From an uncultured Alphaproteobacteria bacterium (GTDB lineage Bacteria; Pseudomonadota; Alphaproteobacteria; HIMB59; GCA-002718135), in NCBI GenBank assembly GCA_902593125.1, contig CACJGU010000001.1, positions 62,001 to 126,000 of the forward strand: 64,000 nt of DNA. The letters are read 5' to 3'. The first letter of the stretch is position 1, and each line of letters starts with the position of its first letter. Shown piece by piece: positions 16,347-25,669 of this stretch. The notes beneath the pieces were generated by a model that was not told the DNA's origin, did not search any database, and was given only the letters and a program-made list of their open reading frames with translations. A program made the position numbers and the translations under genes.

Positions 16347-16480
16347 ATTTTATTCTCCTTTGTTAATGATTTTTATGAGGTTTTATTATTATTTTGTCGT
16401 ATATATAATATAAATATTGATTAATTAAATTCATTAAATAACTAATAAGTAATTAATTTCAAGCTATATTTTATAAATTT

Positions 16481-17308
16481 ATGCTAAGCTACAAACACGG
16501 ATTTCATGCTGGGAACCATGCAGATGTATTAAAACATATTGTACTGATATATCTATATAAATTGCAAAAAAAGCATAATAAATCAATTAGTTACATCGAT
16601 ACACACTCAGGAAATGGATTATATAAGTATATTTCAAAATATATGGAGAAAAATAAGGAATATAAACATGGAATTAAAAAAATAGAAAAATACGTTGGAG
16701 AGAATAAATTAATTAAGAATTATTTAAATATATTAAAAAATATTTCAAAAAATAATAATTTTTATCCAGGTTCACCTCTTATTATTTCAAGTCTATCAAG
16801 TAACTCAGATAAATTATATTTTTGTGAGTTACATAATAATGAATTTGATAGTCTAAAGAAAAATTTAAATAAATTTACTAATATTAAAAATATTAATACT
16901 GATGGATTTGAGTATTTAGAAAAAAAATTAGACTATAACAAATCATATTTTATTTTAATTGATCCATCATATGAAATCAAAGATGATTTTTTTAAAATTA
17001 ATCACATCCTTGATAATTTAGAAAAGTATGGAAGTTCAAAAATATTAATTTGGTATCCAATTTTAAATTATGAAGATAATGATAGATTTATTGAAAATTT
17101 AAGAAAAAAAGGAATCGGTAGAATAATAAATTTTGAATTGCCTATCATATCTAATAGTAAAGATAGAGGCATGAAAGGTAGTGGTCTTTTAATTATTAAT
17201 TTTAAAGAAAATAAAATATTAAGAGATTTAAAAGCCCTATCAAAAGAATTGCATATTTATTTGAAGCAAAATGATGATGTATATAACCCTAGAGTAAGAT
17301 ATTTATAA
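16481..17308 (+). CDS. rlmJ: 23S rRNA (adenine-2030-N6)-methyltransferase
   Basis: A 275-residue methyltransferase that modifies A2030 of 23S rRNA. The N-terminus LSYKHGFHAGNHADVLKH is the RlmJ signature, THSGNGLY is the SAM-binding segment, and LIDPSYEI contains the catalytic DPxY-type motif. The C-terminal GSGLLIINF segment is conserved as well. It is followed eight bases later by a MATE exporter gene and is transcribed divergently from cspA. Confidence 0.93.
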   Translation: MLSYKHGFHAGNHADVLKHIVLIYLYKLQKKHNKSISYIDTHSGNGLYKYISKYMEKNKEYKHGIKKIEKYVGENKLIKNYLNILKNISKNNNFYPGSPLIISSLSSNSDKLYFCELHNNEFDSLKKNLNKFTNIKNINTDGFEYLEKKLDYNKSYFILIDPSYEIKDDFFKINHILDNLEKYGSSKILIWYPILNYEDNDRFIENLRKKGIGRIINFELPIISNSKDRGMKGSGLLIINFKENKILRDLKALSKELHIYLKQNDDVYNPRVRYL

Positions 17309-17315
17309 ATACAAT

Positions 17316-18677
17316 ATGAAAAATATTAATCTGATTGATGATGATATTTATAATCTCTTTTGGAAAATAGCTCTTCCCTCGTCAGTAGGAACTGTTTTTC
17401 AAAATCTATATTCATTAGTTGATGCAATATTTGCAGGAAGAATGATTTCTGAAATTGCCCTAGCTGCTATTGGGCAAACATTTCCAATTTATTTTATTAT
17501 AATAGCTCTAGGGATAGGTTTAAGTATAGCAACAACGAGTATTGTAGCTAATTCAATTGGAGAAAAAAAAATTAGTAAAGCCAGTCAAATTTTTTCTCAA
17601 TCTTTAGGTATAGCTATATTTGTTGGCATAATGATTTCAATTTTTGGTATTTATTTTGGACCTTCAATTTTAAAGTCTATTAATAGTGATCTAGAAACCT
17701 TAAAACTATCAACCGATTATATGAATATTATTTATCTAGGTTCAGTAATAATTTTATTATTAATGGTTTCAAACTCATGTTTAGCTGCATTAGGTGATAC
17801 AAAAAGTTATAGAAACGTTTTAATATTTAGTTTTTTTTTGAATATAATTTTAAATCCAATTTTAATATCAGGAGAATTGCTAGGTTATGAAATTTTTAAT
17901 CCTTTAGGTATATCCGGGATTGCAATTGCAACAATACTATCTCAATTCATAGGACTATTATATTTACTATATAAAATATCAAAAACTGAAATATATAAAT
18001 TTTTCAAAAATAAATATCTTTTACCAAAACTCAAATCAATTACTGAAATATCAATCCAAGGAATTCCTGCTTCTATAGGCCTTATGATGATTGCATTAGG
18101 TTCATATATATTATTATATTTTGTAAGTTATTATGGCAATGATGCTATTGCTGGATTTGCTTCTGCAGGTAGATATGAGCAGTTGTTGTTTTTACCTTTA
18201 TTAGGTTTAAGTACAGCTGTAACTTCAATTGTTGGTCAAAATTTAGGTGCAGGAAAATTAGATAGAATTCTTGAAACTTATAAAAAAGCAATAAGAACAG
18301 GTGTGATAATTTTAAGTATAGTAGCAATTTTTTTATTTTTTTCAGCTGAATTTTCAATGAGATTATTCACAAATGATGAGGATGTCATATTTTATGGTTC
18401 TATTTATTTAAAGATTTGGGCATTTGGTTTTCCAGCATTTCCACTTTTCTTTATTCCAAATGCTACTTTTCAAGGATTAAAGAGGGCTATAATAGTAATG
18501 TACATGGCTATTCTACGATTTGTTTTAATACCAATAATAGTCGTATTTTTTATAAATAGTTTTATCAAAGAAGACTATATTTACATGTTTATTGGCTTAA
18601 CTACAATGCATTGGATAATTGGTATTTTTTATTACAGATACTCATTAAATAAAATTAAAAGCTTAATTAGAAATTAG
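17316..18677 (+). CDS. MATE-family multidrug/sodium antiporter
   Basis: A 453-residue membrane protein with about 12 helices in two similar halves. The LPSSVGTVFQNLYSLVDAIFAG segment near the N-terminus and the PASIGLMMIALGSYILL start of the second half match the MatE domain. The first half keeps LGDTKSYRN after helix 4, as in NorM/DinF relatives. It probably exports organic cations using sodium or protons. The stop overlaps the end of the convergent pcm gene by four bases. Confidence 0.9.
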   Translation: MKNINLIDDDIYNLFWKIALPSSVGTVFQNLYSLVDAIFAGRMISEIALAAIGQTFPIYFIIIALGIGLSIATTSIVANSIGEKKISKASQIFSQSLGIAIFVGIMISIFGIYFGPSILKSINSDLETLKLSTDYMNIIYLGSVIILLLMVSNSCLAALGDTKSYRNVLIFSFFLNIILNPILISGELLGYEIFNPLGISGIAIATILSQFIGLLYLLYKISKTEIYKFFKNKYLLPKLKSITEISIQGIPASIGLMMIALGSYILLYFVSYYGNDAIAGFASAGRYEQLLFLPLLGLSTAVTSIVGQNLGAGKLDRILETYKKAIRTGVIILSIVAIFLFFSAEFSMRLFTNDEDVIFYGSIYLKIWAFGFPAFPLFFIPNATFQGLKRAIIVMYMAILRFVLIPIIVVFFINSFIKEDYIYMFIGLTTMHWIIGIFYYRYSLNKIKSLIRN

Positions 18678-19300
18678 TTGATACCCTTAAGGTTTGGTAC
18701 AAATAAAACATCATCAAATTCTTGAGAAATTAATTTATTATTCTTTCTCTTATATTTAATAATCACCTGTCGATTATCTCTAATTATTGGACAAACTATA
18801 ATTCCATTCTCTTTAATGTGAGAAAAAATTTTCTCAGTTATATTTTCTGTAGCAGCAGTAAATATTATTCTATCAAAAGGTATTTGTTCAACCCATCCAT
18901 TATTACCGTCTTCATACTTAGATACAATATTAGTGAGATTAAGTTGCTCAAATATTTTACATGATTTATCATGAAGATTTTTAATTCTTTCAATTGTATA
19001 AATTCTTCTAGCAAGTTTTGATAAGACTGCACATTGATAACCACTACCAGTACCAATTTCTAAAACTTTATGATTATTTTCGACTTCTAATAGCTCAGTC
19101 ATTTTTGCAACTACATATGGTTGGCTAATTGTTTGATTTTCACCAATAGGTAAAGCAATATTTTCATAAGCTTGATTTCTATAATTTTCAGGAATAAACT
19201 TTTCTCTAGGTATTAGTTCTAAAGCTGATAATACATTAGAATTAGATATCCCAGACTCTCTTAATTCCAATATTAATCTTATTTTTCTTACATCAAGCAC
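18674..19300 (-). CDS. pcm: Protein-L-isoaspartate O-methyltransferase
   Basis: Repair enzyme that methylates damaged L-isoaspartyl residues so they can revert. The 208-residue protein has ALELIPREKFIPE, the substrate segment GENQTISQPYVVAKM, and the SAM motif EIGTGSGYQCAVLS. Translation starts with GTG at 19300, which shares its first base with the serS stop (TAGTG). The usual alphaproteobacterial order is serS-surE-pcm; here surE is absent and pcm follows serS directly. Confidence 0.95.
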   Translation of the reverse strand: MLDVRKIRLILELRESGISNSNVLSALELIPREKFIPENYRNQAYENIALPIGENQTISQPYVVAKMTELLEVENNHKVLEIGTGSGYQCAVLSKLARRIYTIERIKNLHDKSCKIFEQLNLTNIVSKYEDGNNGWVEQIPFDRIIFTAATENITEKIFSHIKENGIIVCPIIRDNRQVIIKYKRKNNKLISQEFDDVLFVPNLKGIN

Positions 19301-20559
19301 TATAGAAGTGTTTTGTTGTTAAAATATTTTTGTAAAACTTCAGGAATTTTAACATTCCCATCTTCCATTTGATAATTTTCTAAAATTGCAATTAAAGTTC
19401 TTCCTACAGCTAATCCGGAACCATTTAATGTATGAACAAATATATTTTTATCATTAGATTTATATCTAGTGTTCATTCTTCTTGCCTGAAAATCTGAGCA
19501 ATTTGAGCAACTTGAAATTTCTCTATACTTGCCTTCGCCTGGAAGCCAAACCTCAATATCGTATGTCTTGCTAGCAGAAAATCCCATATCACCTGAACAT
19601 AAAGTCATTATTCTGTAATGAATGTTTAAATCTTTTAAAATACTTTCTGCACAAGTTAACATACGCTCTAATTCTTGATCAGATTGCTCAGGTTCAACTA
19701 TTGAAACTAATTCTACTTTTGTAAATTGATGTTGTCTCAACATACCTCTTGTATCTTTTCCTGCGGCACCAGCTTCAGATCTGAAGCAAGGTGTATAAGA
19801 TGTTGATCTAATTGGAAGTTGATTAACATTTAAAATTTCATTTCTGACTAAATTAGTAAGAGGAACTTCAGCCGTTGGTATAAGCCAATGTTCATCACCA
19901 GCAGTAAATAAATCCTCTCCAAATTTTGGAAGCTGCCCTGTACCAATTAAACTTTCATTCTTAACAAGAAAAGGTAAGCTATACTCTGCATAACCATTTT
20001 CTTCAGTATGTTTATCCAGCATAAAATTTGAAATTGCTCTTTCTAATTTTGAAATTTGATTTTTTAAAACAACAAACCTTGATCCTGATAATTTTGATGC
20101 AAGATCAAAATTTATCAAGCCCATATTTTCTCCAATTTCATAATGCATTTTAGGTTCAAAGTTGAAATTTGGTTTGGATCCCCACTCTTTGTATAAAGTA
20201 TTATCATTTTCATCTTTCCCAAATGGTACTGATTGGTGCGGTATATTAGGCAATCTTAATAATATAGAATTTAATTCATTATCTTTAATTTGCTCTAATT
20301 CTTTTAATGTATTAATTTTAGTTTTAATTTCATCAACATTTTTCATTTCAGCTGATGCATCTAAATTTTTACTTTTAATTTCACCTATTTTTTTTGAAAT
20401 CTTGTTTCTTTCAGCTAATAAATTTTGAAGTATAGTTTGAGTTTCTCTTTTTTCTTTATCAATTTCAATAATTTTCGAAGAAATTTTACTTTCACCTCTT
20501 AATTTCATAGCATTATCAAATTCAATAGAGTTAGATCTTATGTAATTGATGTTATGCAT
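19300..20559 (-). CDS. serS: Seryl-tRNA synthetase
   Basis: A 419-residue class II synthetase. The N-terminal half-helical arm (about 30-100) is the coiled coil that reads tRNA-Ser. Motif 2 is around FRSEAGAAGKDTRGMLRQHQF and motif 3 around GSGLAVGRTLIAILENYQ. Charging tRNA-Ser is essential. The start overlaps the tatC stop by one base (TAATG), and the stop overlaps pcm, so these genes are tightly coupled. Confidence 0.97.
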   Translation of the reverse strand: MHNINYIRSNSIEFDNAMKLRGESKISSKIIEIDKEKRETQTILQNLLAERNKISKKIGEIKSKNLDASAEMKNVDEIKTKINTLKELEQIKDNELNSILLRLPNIPHQSVPFGKDENDNTLYKEWGSKPNFNFEPKMHYEIGENMGLINFDLASKLSGSRFVVLKNQISKLERAISNFMLDKHTEENGYAEYSLPFLVKNESLIGTGQLPKFGEDLFTAGDEHWLIPTAEVPLTNLVRNEILNVNQLPIRSTSYTPCFRSEAGAAGKDTRGMLRQHQFTKVELVSIVEPEQSDQELERMLTCAESILKDLNIHYRIMTLCSGDMGFSASKTYDIEVWLPGEGKYREISSCSNCSDFQARRMNTRYKSNDKNIFVHTLNGSGLAVGRTLIAILENYQMEDGNVKIPEVLQKYFNNKTLL

Positions 20560-21317
20560 TAATCTTTACTTTTCTTTTTTTGGATTAATTTAGCAATATA
20601 TATTGAAATTTCATACAAAATTATAATTGGTAATGCTAAACTAATTTGACTGAAAGGATCTGGAGGTGTAAGAAAAGCAGCAGCTAAAAACGCTATAACA
20701 ATTGCATATTTTCTGAATTTTTTTAGTGATTCATGTGTAACAATACCAACTCTAGCCATTAACGATAAAACAACTGGTAATTGAAAAGCCAGACCAAATG
20801 CAAAAATGAATCTCATCATTAATGATAAATATTCACCCATCTTAGCCTCTAACCTTATTGGAACACCATTTGTTCCAATGTTTTGATAAGATAAGAAAAA
20901 AGACCACGCAATAGGTGAAATTATGTAATATACCATAGATCCACCAGCGAAAAATAAAATTGGAGTTGCAATCAAATATGGTAAAAATGCCCTCTTTTCA
21001 TTTTTATATAAACCAGGTGCAATGAATCTCCAAATTTGTATAGCTATTAAGGGAAATGCAAAAAACAAAGCAAAAAAAAATGCAATCTTTACTTCTGTAA
21101 AAAAAGCTTCTTGAAGAGCTGTATAAATAAATCCTTGACCCTTTTCAGTGTCTAATAATTGAACTAAAGGACTTGCAAGAAAAGAAAATAATTCGTCAGC
21201 AAAATAAAAACAAACAATAAATACAATTAAAATGTAAAAGAAACTCCAAAGAAGTCTTTTTCTTAATTCAGTGAGATGGTCAATTAAAGACATTTCTGTA
21301 AATTTTTCTTCAGACAT
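20559..21317 (-). CDS. tatC: Sec-independent protein translocase TatC
   Basis: Twin-arginine receptor subunit with six transmembrane helices, 252 residues. The conserved N-terminal LIDHLTELRKRL, the periplasmic AFLPYLIATPILFF region, FGLAFQLPVVL and FLTPPDPFSQ are all present. It accepts folded precursors with RR signal peptides together with TatA and TatB. It starts right at the tatB stop and overlaps serS by one base. Confidence 0.97.
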   Translation of the reverse strand: MSEEKFTEMSLIDHLTELRKRLLWSFFYILIVFIVCFYFADELFSFLASPLVQLLDTEKGQGFIYTALQEAFFTEVKIAFFFALFFAFPLIAIQIWRFIAPGLYKNEKRAFLPYLIATPILFFAGGSMVYYIISPIAWSFFLSYQNIGTNGVPIRLEAKMGEYLSLMMRFIFAFGLAFQLPVVLSLMARVGIVTHESLKKFRKYAIVIAFLAAAFLTPPDPFSQISLALPIIILYEISIYIAKLIQKKKSKD

Positions 21318-21641
21318 TTATTTATTTTTTTCTATATCTGAAATTTCATTTTCAGTTAATTTGACTGTATCTTTTATTGTTTTAATTTCATTTTCAAAAT
21401 TTTTTTTAATATTAATTCCATCTTTAATTTTCTTTACCTCTTTTACGGATTTTGCTAATTCTTTTATTTCTGACTCTTCAGTTATCTCATTTAATGAGGT
21501 TTTAAAATCTGATGAAATTTTTCTTATATTTTTGACTAATAAACTTATTTGTTTAATAAATTTAGGAAGATCTTTTGGACCTATTACAATAATAATAATT
21601 ATGCCAACAAGAAAAATTTCAGCCCAACCAAAAGTAAACAT
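21318..21641 (-). CDS. tatB: Sec-independent protein translocase TatB
   Basis: A 107-residue protein with one N-terminal helix (about 5-21), the GPKDLPKFIKQI hinge and amphipathic helix, and then a lysine/glutamate-rich coiled tail. The FGWAEIFLVGIII start and GPKDLP are characteristic of TatB. It is on the short side for the family. It lies five bases after tatA and directly before tatC. Confidence 0.92.
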   Translation of the reverse strand: MFTFGWAEIFLVGIIIIIVIGPKDLPKFIKQISLLVKNIRKISSDFKTSLNEITEESEIKELAKSVKEVKKIKDGINIKKNFENEIKTIKDTVKLTENEISDIEKNK

Positions 21642-21646
21642 TGGAC

Positions 21647-21832
21647 TTACTTATCTTCGTCGTTCTTATTCTCTAAATTTTTATCTTCTTTTTTCTCTTC
21701 CTCAGACATTCCTCTTTTAAATGATTTAATACCTTTAGCCATATCACCCATTAATTGAGGAATTTTACCTCTTCCAAAAAGAAGAAGTACTATAACGAGA
21801 ACTATTAAAAGTTGCCAAATACTCGGTGTCAT
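21647..21832 (-). CDS. tatA: Sec-independent protein translocase TatA
   Basis: A 61-residue pore-forming Tat subunit. It has a hydrophobic helix (about 5-20), the [20 protein letters not shown] hinge and amphipathic helix, and a short charged tail. It is the first gene of tatABC-serS-pcm. The 164 bases before it, up to scpB, are AT-rich and hold no gene that I can see; they probably contain the promoter. Confidence 0.95.
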   Translation of the reverse strand: MTPSIWQLLIVLVIVLLLFGRGKIPQLMGDMAKGIKSFKRGMSEEEKKEDKNLENKNDEDK

Positions 21833-21996
21833 ATGTGGCTTATACGTAAACTATAAAAAAAAACAAGAATTAATCAAAAAAATGTAAAAACTATGATTAA
21901 ATAAGGTGAAATTTTATCGAATAATAAATTTAAATCTAAAGTTTATATATTTTACTAATTTTGAAGAAAGATTTTATATTAAAGAAAAAGAGTAAA

Positions 21997-22626
21997 TTAA
22001 TTGCTCTGAATAAAATCATCAATATTATTATCTTCTGAATCTAAATTGTCTAAATTATTGTTATCATCATTTTTTGCAAGATCACTAATTGTAGCAATTG
22101 CAGCTCTCTTATCTAAGAAACCACTTGCTTTAAGTTCTTCTTTATTAGGCAGATCCGATAAATCATTTAGACCAAAGTGCTCAATAAATAATTCAGTTGT
22201 TGACCACATTGTAGGTTTACCTGGAATATTTTTTCTTCCAGATGGTTTAATCCATCCAATTTCCATTAAGTGGTCAATAGACCCCCTACCCATTTGAACA
22301 CCTCTTATATTTTCTATTTCAGATCTTGTGATTGGTTGCTGATATGCAATTATTGACAGAGTCTCTAAGGCAGCCCTAGATATTTTTCTTTTTTGTACTT
22401 TAAATATAGTTAAGTCGTTAGATAGATCATCAGAAGTTCTGAAAGACCATTTATTACCTGTTTTTAATAAATTAATACCTCTATCTTTATAAAATTCTTT
22501 TAATTCTTTTAAAAAATTGGATAAATTTTTTTTATCTTTAATTTTTTCTTTTAAATCATTTTCTAATACAGGTTCACCTGAAGCAAATAAAATAGCCTCT
22601 AGTAATTTTATATCTTTATTTACCAT
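21997..22626 (-). CDS. scpB: Segregation and condensation protein B
   Basis: Winged-helix partner of ScpA in the SMC-ScpAB condensin. It has 209 residues, with LEAILFASGEPV at the start, SRAALETLSIIAYQQPITR and EIENIRGV in the middle, and DLPNKEELKASGFLDKR near the end. An acidic Asn/Asp-rich tail closes the protein. The ATG overlaps the scpA stop (TAATG). No smc gene is in the window. Confidence 0.95.
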   Translation of the reverse strand: MVNKDIKLLEAILFASGEPVLENDLKEKIKDKKNLSNFLKELKEFYKDRGINLLKTGNKWSFRTSDDLSNDLTIFKVQKRKISRAALETLSIIAYQQPITRSEIENIRGVQMGRGSIDHLMEIGWIKPSGRKNIPGKPTMWSTTELFIEHFGLNDLSDLPNKEELKASGFLDKRAAIATISDLAKNDDNNNLDNLDSEDNNIDDFIQSN

Positions 22627-23387
22627 TAATTTTTATACCTAATATAAATATTTCCAAAAGTTTCTTGTTGTTTAACTTCAATAAAACCATTTTTTGATAA
22701 TTCAAGAGAAGCAACAAAATTAGAGGAAATTATTGATTTATTTATAACTCTATTTGATTCTATAAGTTTTGGAATGATATTTAAAAGATTTGTCCATTCT
22801 GATATAGATCCAAAAATTTCTTTCATTCTTTTTACGGCTCTATCAACAGAATATAGTTCGGAATACTCAATTGTTAAATTTTTAATTTGATCCTTTGATT
22901 TTAAAATAACACTATATGATTTTAACAAATCATAAAGATTAGATGTATAGTTAATATTATATTTTACTTTTAAACCTTCTGATGACCCCCCATAAAAAAT
23001 ATCTCTATTAATTAAAGGTCGAGAATAAAGAGTTTTTGAAATTTTTTGAAATTTTTCTAATCTTTGAAGTTGATACCTAAGAGCTTTTTCTAAATCCTCT
23101 GCTGAATGCTCTTCCGTTTTTTCTTCTTTTGGAAGTAATAATCTAGATTTTAAATAAGTTAACCATGCAGCCATTACTAAATAATCTGCTGCAATTTCGA
23201 TATGAATATTCTTATATTGATTAATGAAATTTATATATTGCTCAGCAAGTTCAGTTATTGAAATCTGAGACAAGTCCACCTTTTGATTTCTTGCTAAAAA
23301 TAATAATAAATCAATTGGTCCCTCAAAGTTTGCTATTAATAGATGAAACTTACTGGAATTAAAATTTTCTTCTGAAATCTTAGTCAT
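22626..23387 (-). CDS. scpA: Segregation and condensation protein A
   Basis: Kleisin subunit of condensin, 253 residues. The N-terminal FEGPIDLLLFLARNQKVDLSQI and the DYLVMAAWLTYLKSRLLLP block, which bind the SMC neck, are conserved. The C-terminal winged-helix part follows. It normally sits after nagZ in alphaproteobacteria; here the gene before it is the SPOR-like protein, and only 39 bases separate them, so nagZ has been lost from this place. Confidence 0.94.
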   Translation of the reverse strand: MTKISEENFNSSKFHLLIANFEGPIDLLLFLARNQKVDLSQISITELAEQYINFINQYKNIHIEIAADYLVMAAWLTYLKSRLLLPKEEKTEEHSAEDLEKALRYQLQRLEKFQKISKTLYSRPLINRDIFYGGSSEGLKVKYNINYTSNLYDLLKSYSVILKSKDQIKNLTIEYSELYSVDRAVKRMKEIFGSISEWTNLLNIIPKLIESNRVINKSIISSNFVASLELSKNGFIEVKQQETFGNIYIRYKN

Positions 23388-23426
23388 TTTTAGATTTTAT
23401 AACAATAAAATCCAGATTCTTCAAAA

Positions 23427-23939
23427 TTATTCATTTTTAAGATATATTATTAAACATTCATTAAGAAAACTATTAATATTACAAAAATTTAAAGCTTCTT
23501 CTTTAGATGAAAAATTTTTATATGATAAAAAATAATTAATACCAATATCAGTTTGAATTTTAAACAAATACAAATTTGAAATATCAATTAATTCATTTTT
23601 AAGATTTATGAATTTTTTTTTATATTTTTCAACCACATCTAAATTTTCATCACTAAATAATTGTATTGTAAATTCAACATTATCAATATTGTCTAAATTA
23701 TTAATATGTAAATTAGAGAAATTATTTATACTTTTTTTCTCAAGAAATTTAACTTTTTCTCCCTCTTTATCTTTTGGAATAATATAATAATCATCATTTA
23801 AAGTGCTTATTATGAAAAATGGCTTTTTTATTTGTATATAAAAACTAAAAAAATAAATAACAATAAAAACAATAAAAAAGAAGAAACTAAATAAATAAAT
23901 AGAATTTATTTTCTTTGAAAAAAAAATATTTTTTTTCAT
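23427..23939 (-). CDS. Membrane-anchored SPOR-like protein (degenerate)
   Basis: A 170-residue protein with a cytoplasmic lysine-rich start, one transmembrane helix (about 14-34) and a periplasmic part. The last 75 residues (VEFTIQLFSDENLD... to the end) have the length and strand pattern of a SPOR peptidoglycan-binding domain, with a SSKEEALNFCN segment like the domain's second helix. Sequence similarity is weak; the assignment rests mainly on position between argS and scpA, where alphaproteobacteria carry a SPOR protein. It would bind denuded glycan strands at the division site. The start overlaps the argS stop by one base (TAATG). Confidence 0.55.
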   Translation of the reverse strand: MKKNIFFSKKINSIYLFSFFFFIVFIVIYFFSFYIQIKKPFFIISTLNDDYYIIPKDKEGEKVKFLEKKSINNFSNLHINNLDNIDNVEFTIQLFSDENLDVVEKYKKKFINLKNELIDISNLYLFKIQTDIGINYFLSYKNFSSKEEALNFCNINSFLNECLIIYLKNE

Positions 23940-25669
23940 TACATTTTTTCAGGAGCATTTATACCAATAATTAAAAAAATATCTTTTAAAACTATTCTGA
24001 AAGATTCAATCCAAAAAATTTTAGAAATAGTTTTTTTTATATTTTTTTCATCTATAAATCGAAGAGATTCATTATCCTTACCTTTATTCCATATTGAATG
24101 AAAATCTGAACATACTTCCTCTAGATAATTAGTTAATCTATGTGGTTCGTTATAATATGATGATTGATATAACAAATAAGGATAAGAAATTAGTTTTTTA
24201 ATTATTTTCATTTCTTCATCAGAAATTATTTCTTTGTTATTATAATTATTATAATCATCAAAATTAATATTTAATTCATTTGCTTTATTTATGATTGATG
24301 ATGCTCTTGCATAAGCATATTGACAATAAAAGACTTTATTTTCTTTATTTTTTTCAATTACTGCATCTAAATCGAAATCAATTGCAGTTTCATTTTTAGT
24401 AGAAATCATATAATATCTAATTGGATCTTTACCAACTTTAGAATAAACATCAGCTAATGTGACAAAGTTACCTAATCTTTTTGACATTTTAATTTTCTGT
24501 TTATTTTGGATTAAACTTACAATCTGACATGTTAAAATTTTTAAGTATGTTTCATCATTTTTAATAGCTTTAATTATTGAATACATTCTTGGTATATAAC
24601 CAATATGGTCAGAACCCCAAATATTAACCAATCTATCAAAACTTCTTTTACATTTATCAAAATGATATGCTGCATCATTTGCAAAATAGGTCCATTCACC
24701 ATTTAATTTCTTCAATGCCCTATCTTCATTATCTAATAAGTTTGAAGATTTGAATAATAACTGTTCTCTTGGTTCCCAATCAGAGTCATCTCCTTTAGGT
24801 TTTTCTAAAACCCCGTTGTACAAAAGATCTTTTTTATCTAAAATTTTAAACAGCTCGTCAATAATATTACTTTTTTCTATGTCTGATTCATATGTAAATT
24901 TATCAAACTTAATATTTATTTTCTCCAAATCAGATTTAATTTCTAATATTATATTTTCTAATGCAAAATTTTTAAAATATTTAATAGTTTCTTCCTCTTT
25001 TGAATTTAACCACTTATCATGATCCTGATTTTTTATTTTTTTTGCAATATCAATAAGATACTGACCCGGATATTCATCTTCTGTTAATTCGATTTTTTCA
25101 CCAAACAACTGCAAATATCTTTTAAAAAGGGAGTTTGATAATTTATCAATTTGAGAGCCTGAATCATTCACATAATACTCCCTAAAAACATTATATCCCG
25201 TTTTTGAATATAATGAACTTAATACATCTCCAAATACAGCACCTCTTATATGAGCAATATGAAGTGGCCCAGTTGGATTTGCTGAGACAAATTCTACATT
25301 TATTTTTTTACCATCTCCATAATTTATGTATTTTAAAAAATCTTTATTATAAATTTCATTTAATTTTTTGAATACAAAATCATTTTTTAAAAAAAAATTT
25401 ATAAACCCATTTTTTGAGATGAGAATTCTATCGATAAATTCAATAGATTTAATTCTCTTATTTAATTCTTTTTCAATATCAAAATTTTTTTTAATAATTT
25501 TTCTTTTAATTATTAATAAAAAATTAGTTGCTAAATCACCCTGTTTATTATTTGAAGAATAGTCTATACTAATCTGATTTTTATCAATTGCTGATATATA
25601 ATTTTCATTTTCTAAAAAGGATGAGAAATCATAAAAAAAATCTAATAAATTTTTAATATAATTATCCAT
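23939..25669 (-). CDS. argS: Arginyl-tRNA synthetase
   Basis: A 576-residue class I synthetase. The HIGH-type motif appears as HIAHIRGA within ANPTGPLHIAH, and the KMSKS motif as KMSKRLGN. The N-terminal Add-1-like domain and C-terminal helical anticodon domain (from about residue 450, FYCQYAYARAS) are present. It overlaps dgt by eight bases, with its AAGGAG ribosome-binding site inside the dgt end, and overlaps the SPOR-like gene by one base. Confidence 0.96.
   Translation of the reverse strand: MDNYIKNLLDFFYDFSSFLENENYISAIDKNQISIDYSSNNKQGDLATNFLLIIKRKIIKKNFDIEKELNKRIKSIEFIDRILISKNGFINFFLKNDFVFKKLNEIYNKDFLKYINYGDGKKINVEFVSANPTGPLHIAHIRGAVFGDVLSSLYSKTGYNVFREYYVNDSGSQIDKLSNSLFKRYLQLFGEKIELTEDEYPGQYLIDIAKKIKNQDHDKWLNSKEEETIKYFKNFALENIILEIKSDLEKINIKFDKFTYESDIEKSNIIDELFKILDKKDLLYNGVLEKPKGDDSDWEPREQLLFKSSNLLDNEDRALKKLNGEWTYFANDAAYHFDKCKRSFDRLVNIWGSDHIGYIPRMYSIIKAIKNDETYLKILTCQIVSLIQNKQKIKMSKRLGNFVTLADVYSKVGKDPIRYYMISTKNETAIDFDLDAVIEKNKENKVFYCQYAYARASSIINKANELNINFDDYNNYNNKEIISDEEMKIIKKLISYPYLLYQSSYYNEPHRLTNYLEEVCSDFHSIWNKGKDNESLRFIDEKNIKKTISKIFWIESFRIVLKDIFLIIGINAPEKM

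Noticed and set aside
21833-21996. A hidden gene or RNA between tatA and scpB
   Set aside because: No start codon with a reasonable open frame, no tRNA-like fold and no terminator-like stem could be seen.
23940-25669. A damaged argS because its HIGH motif reads HIAH
   Set aside because: Variation at the third position is tolerated, the KMSK motif and all domains are intact, and the frame is open throughout.
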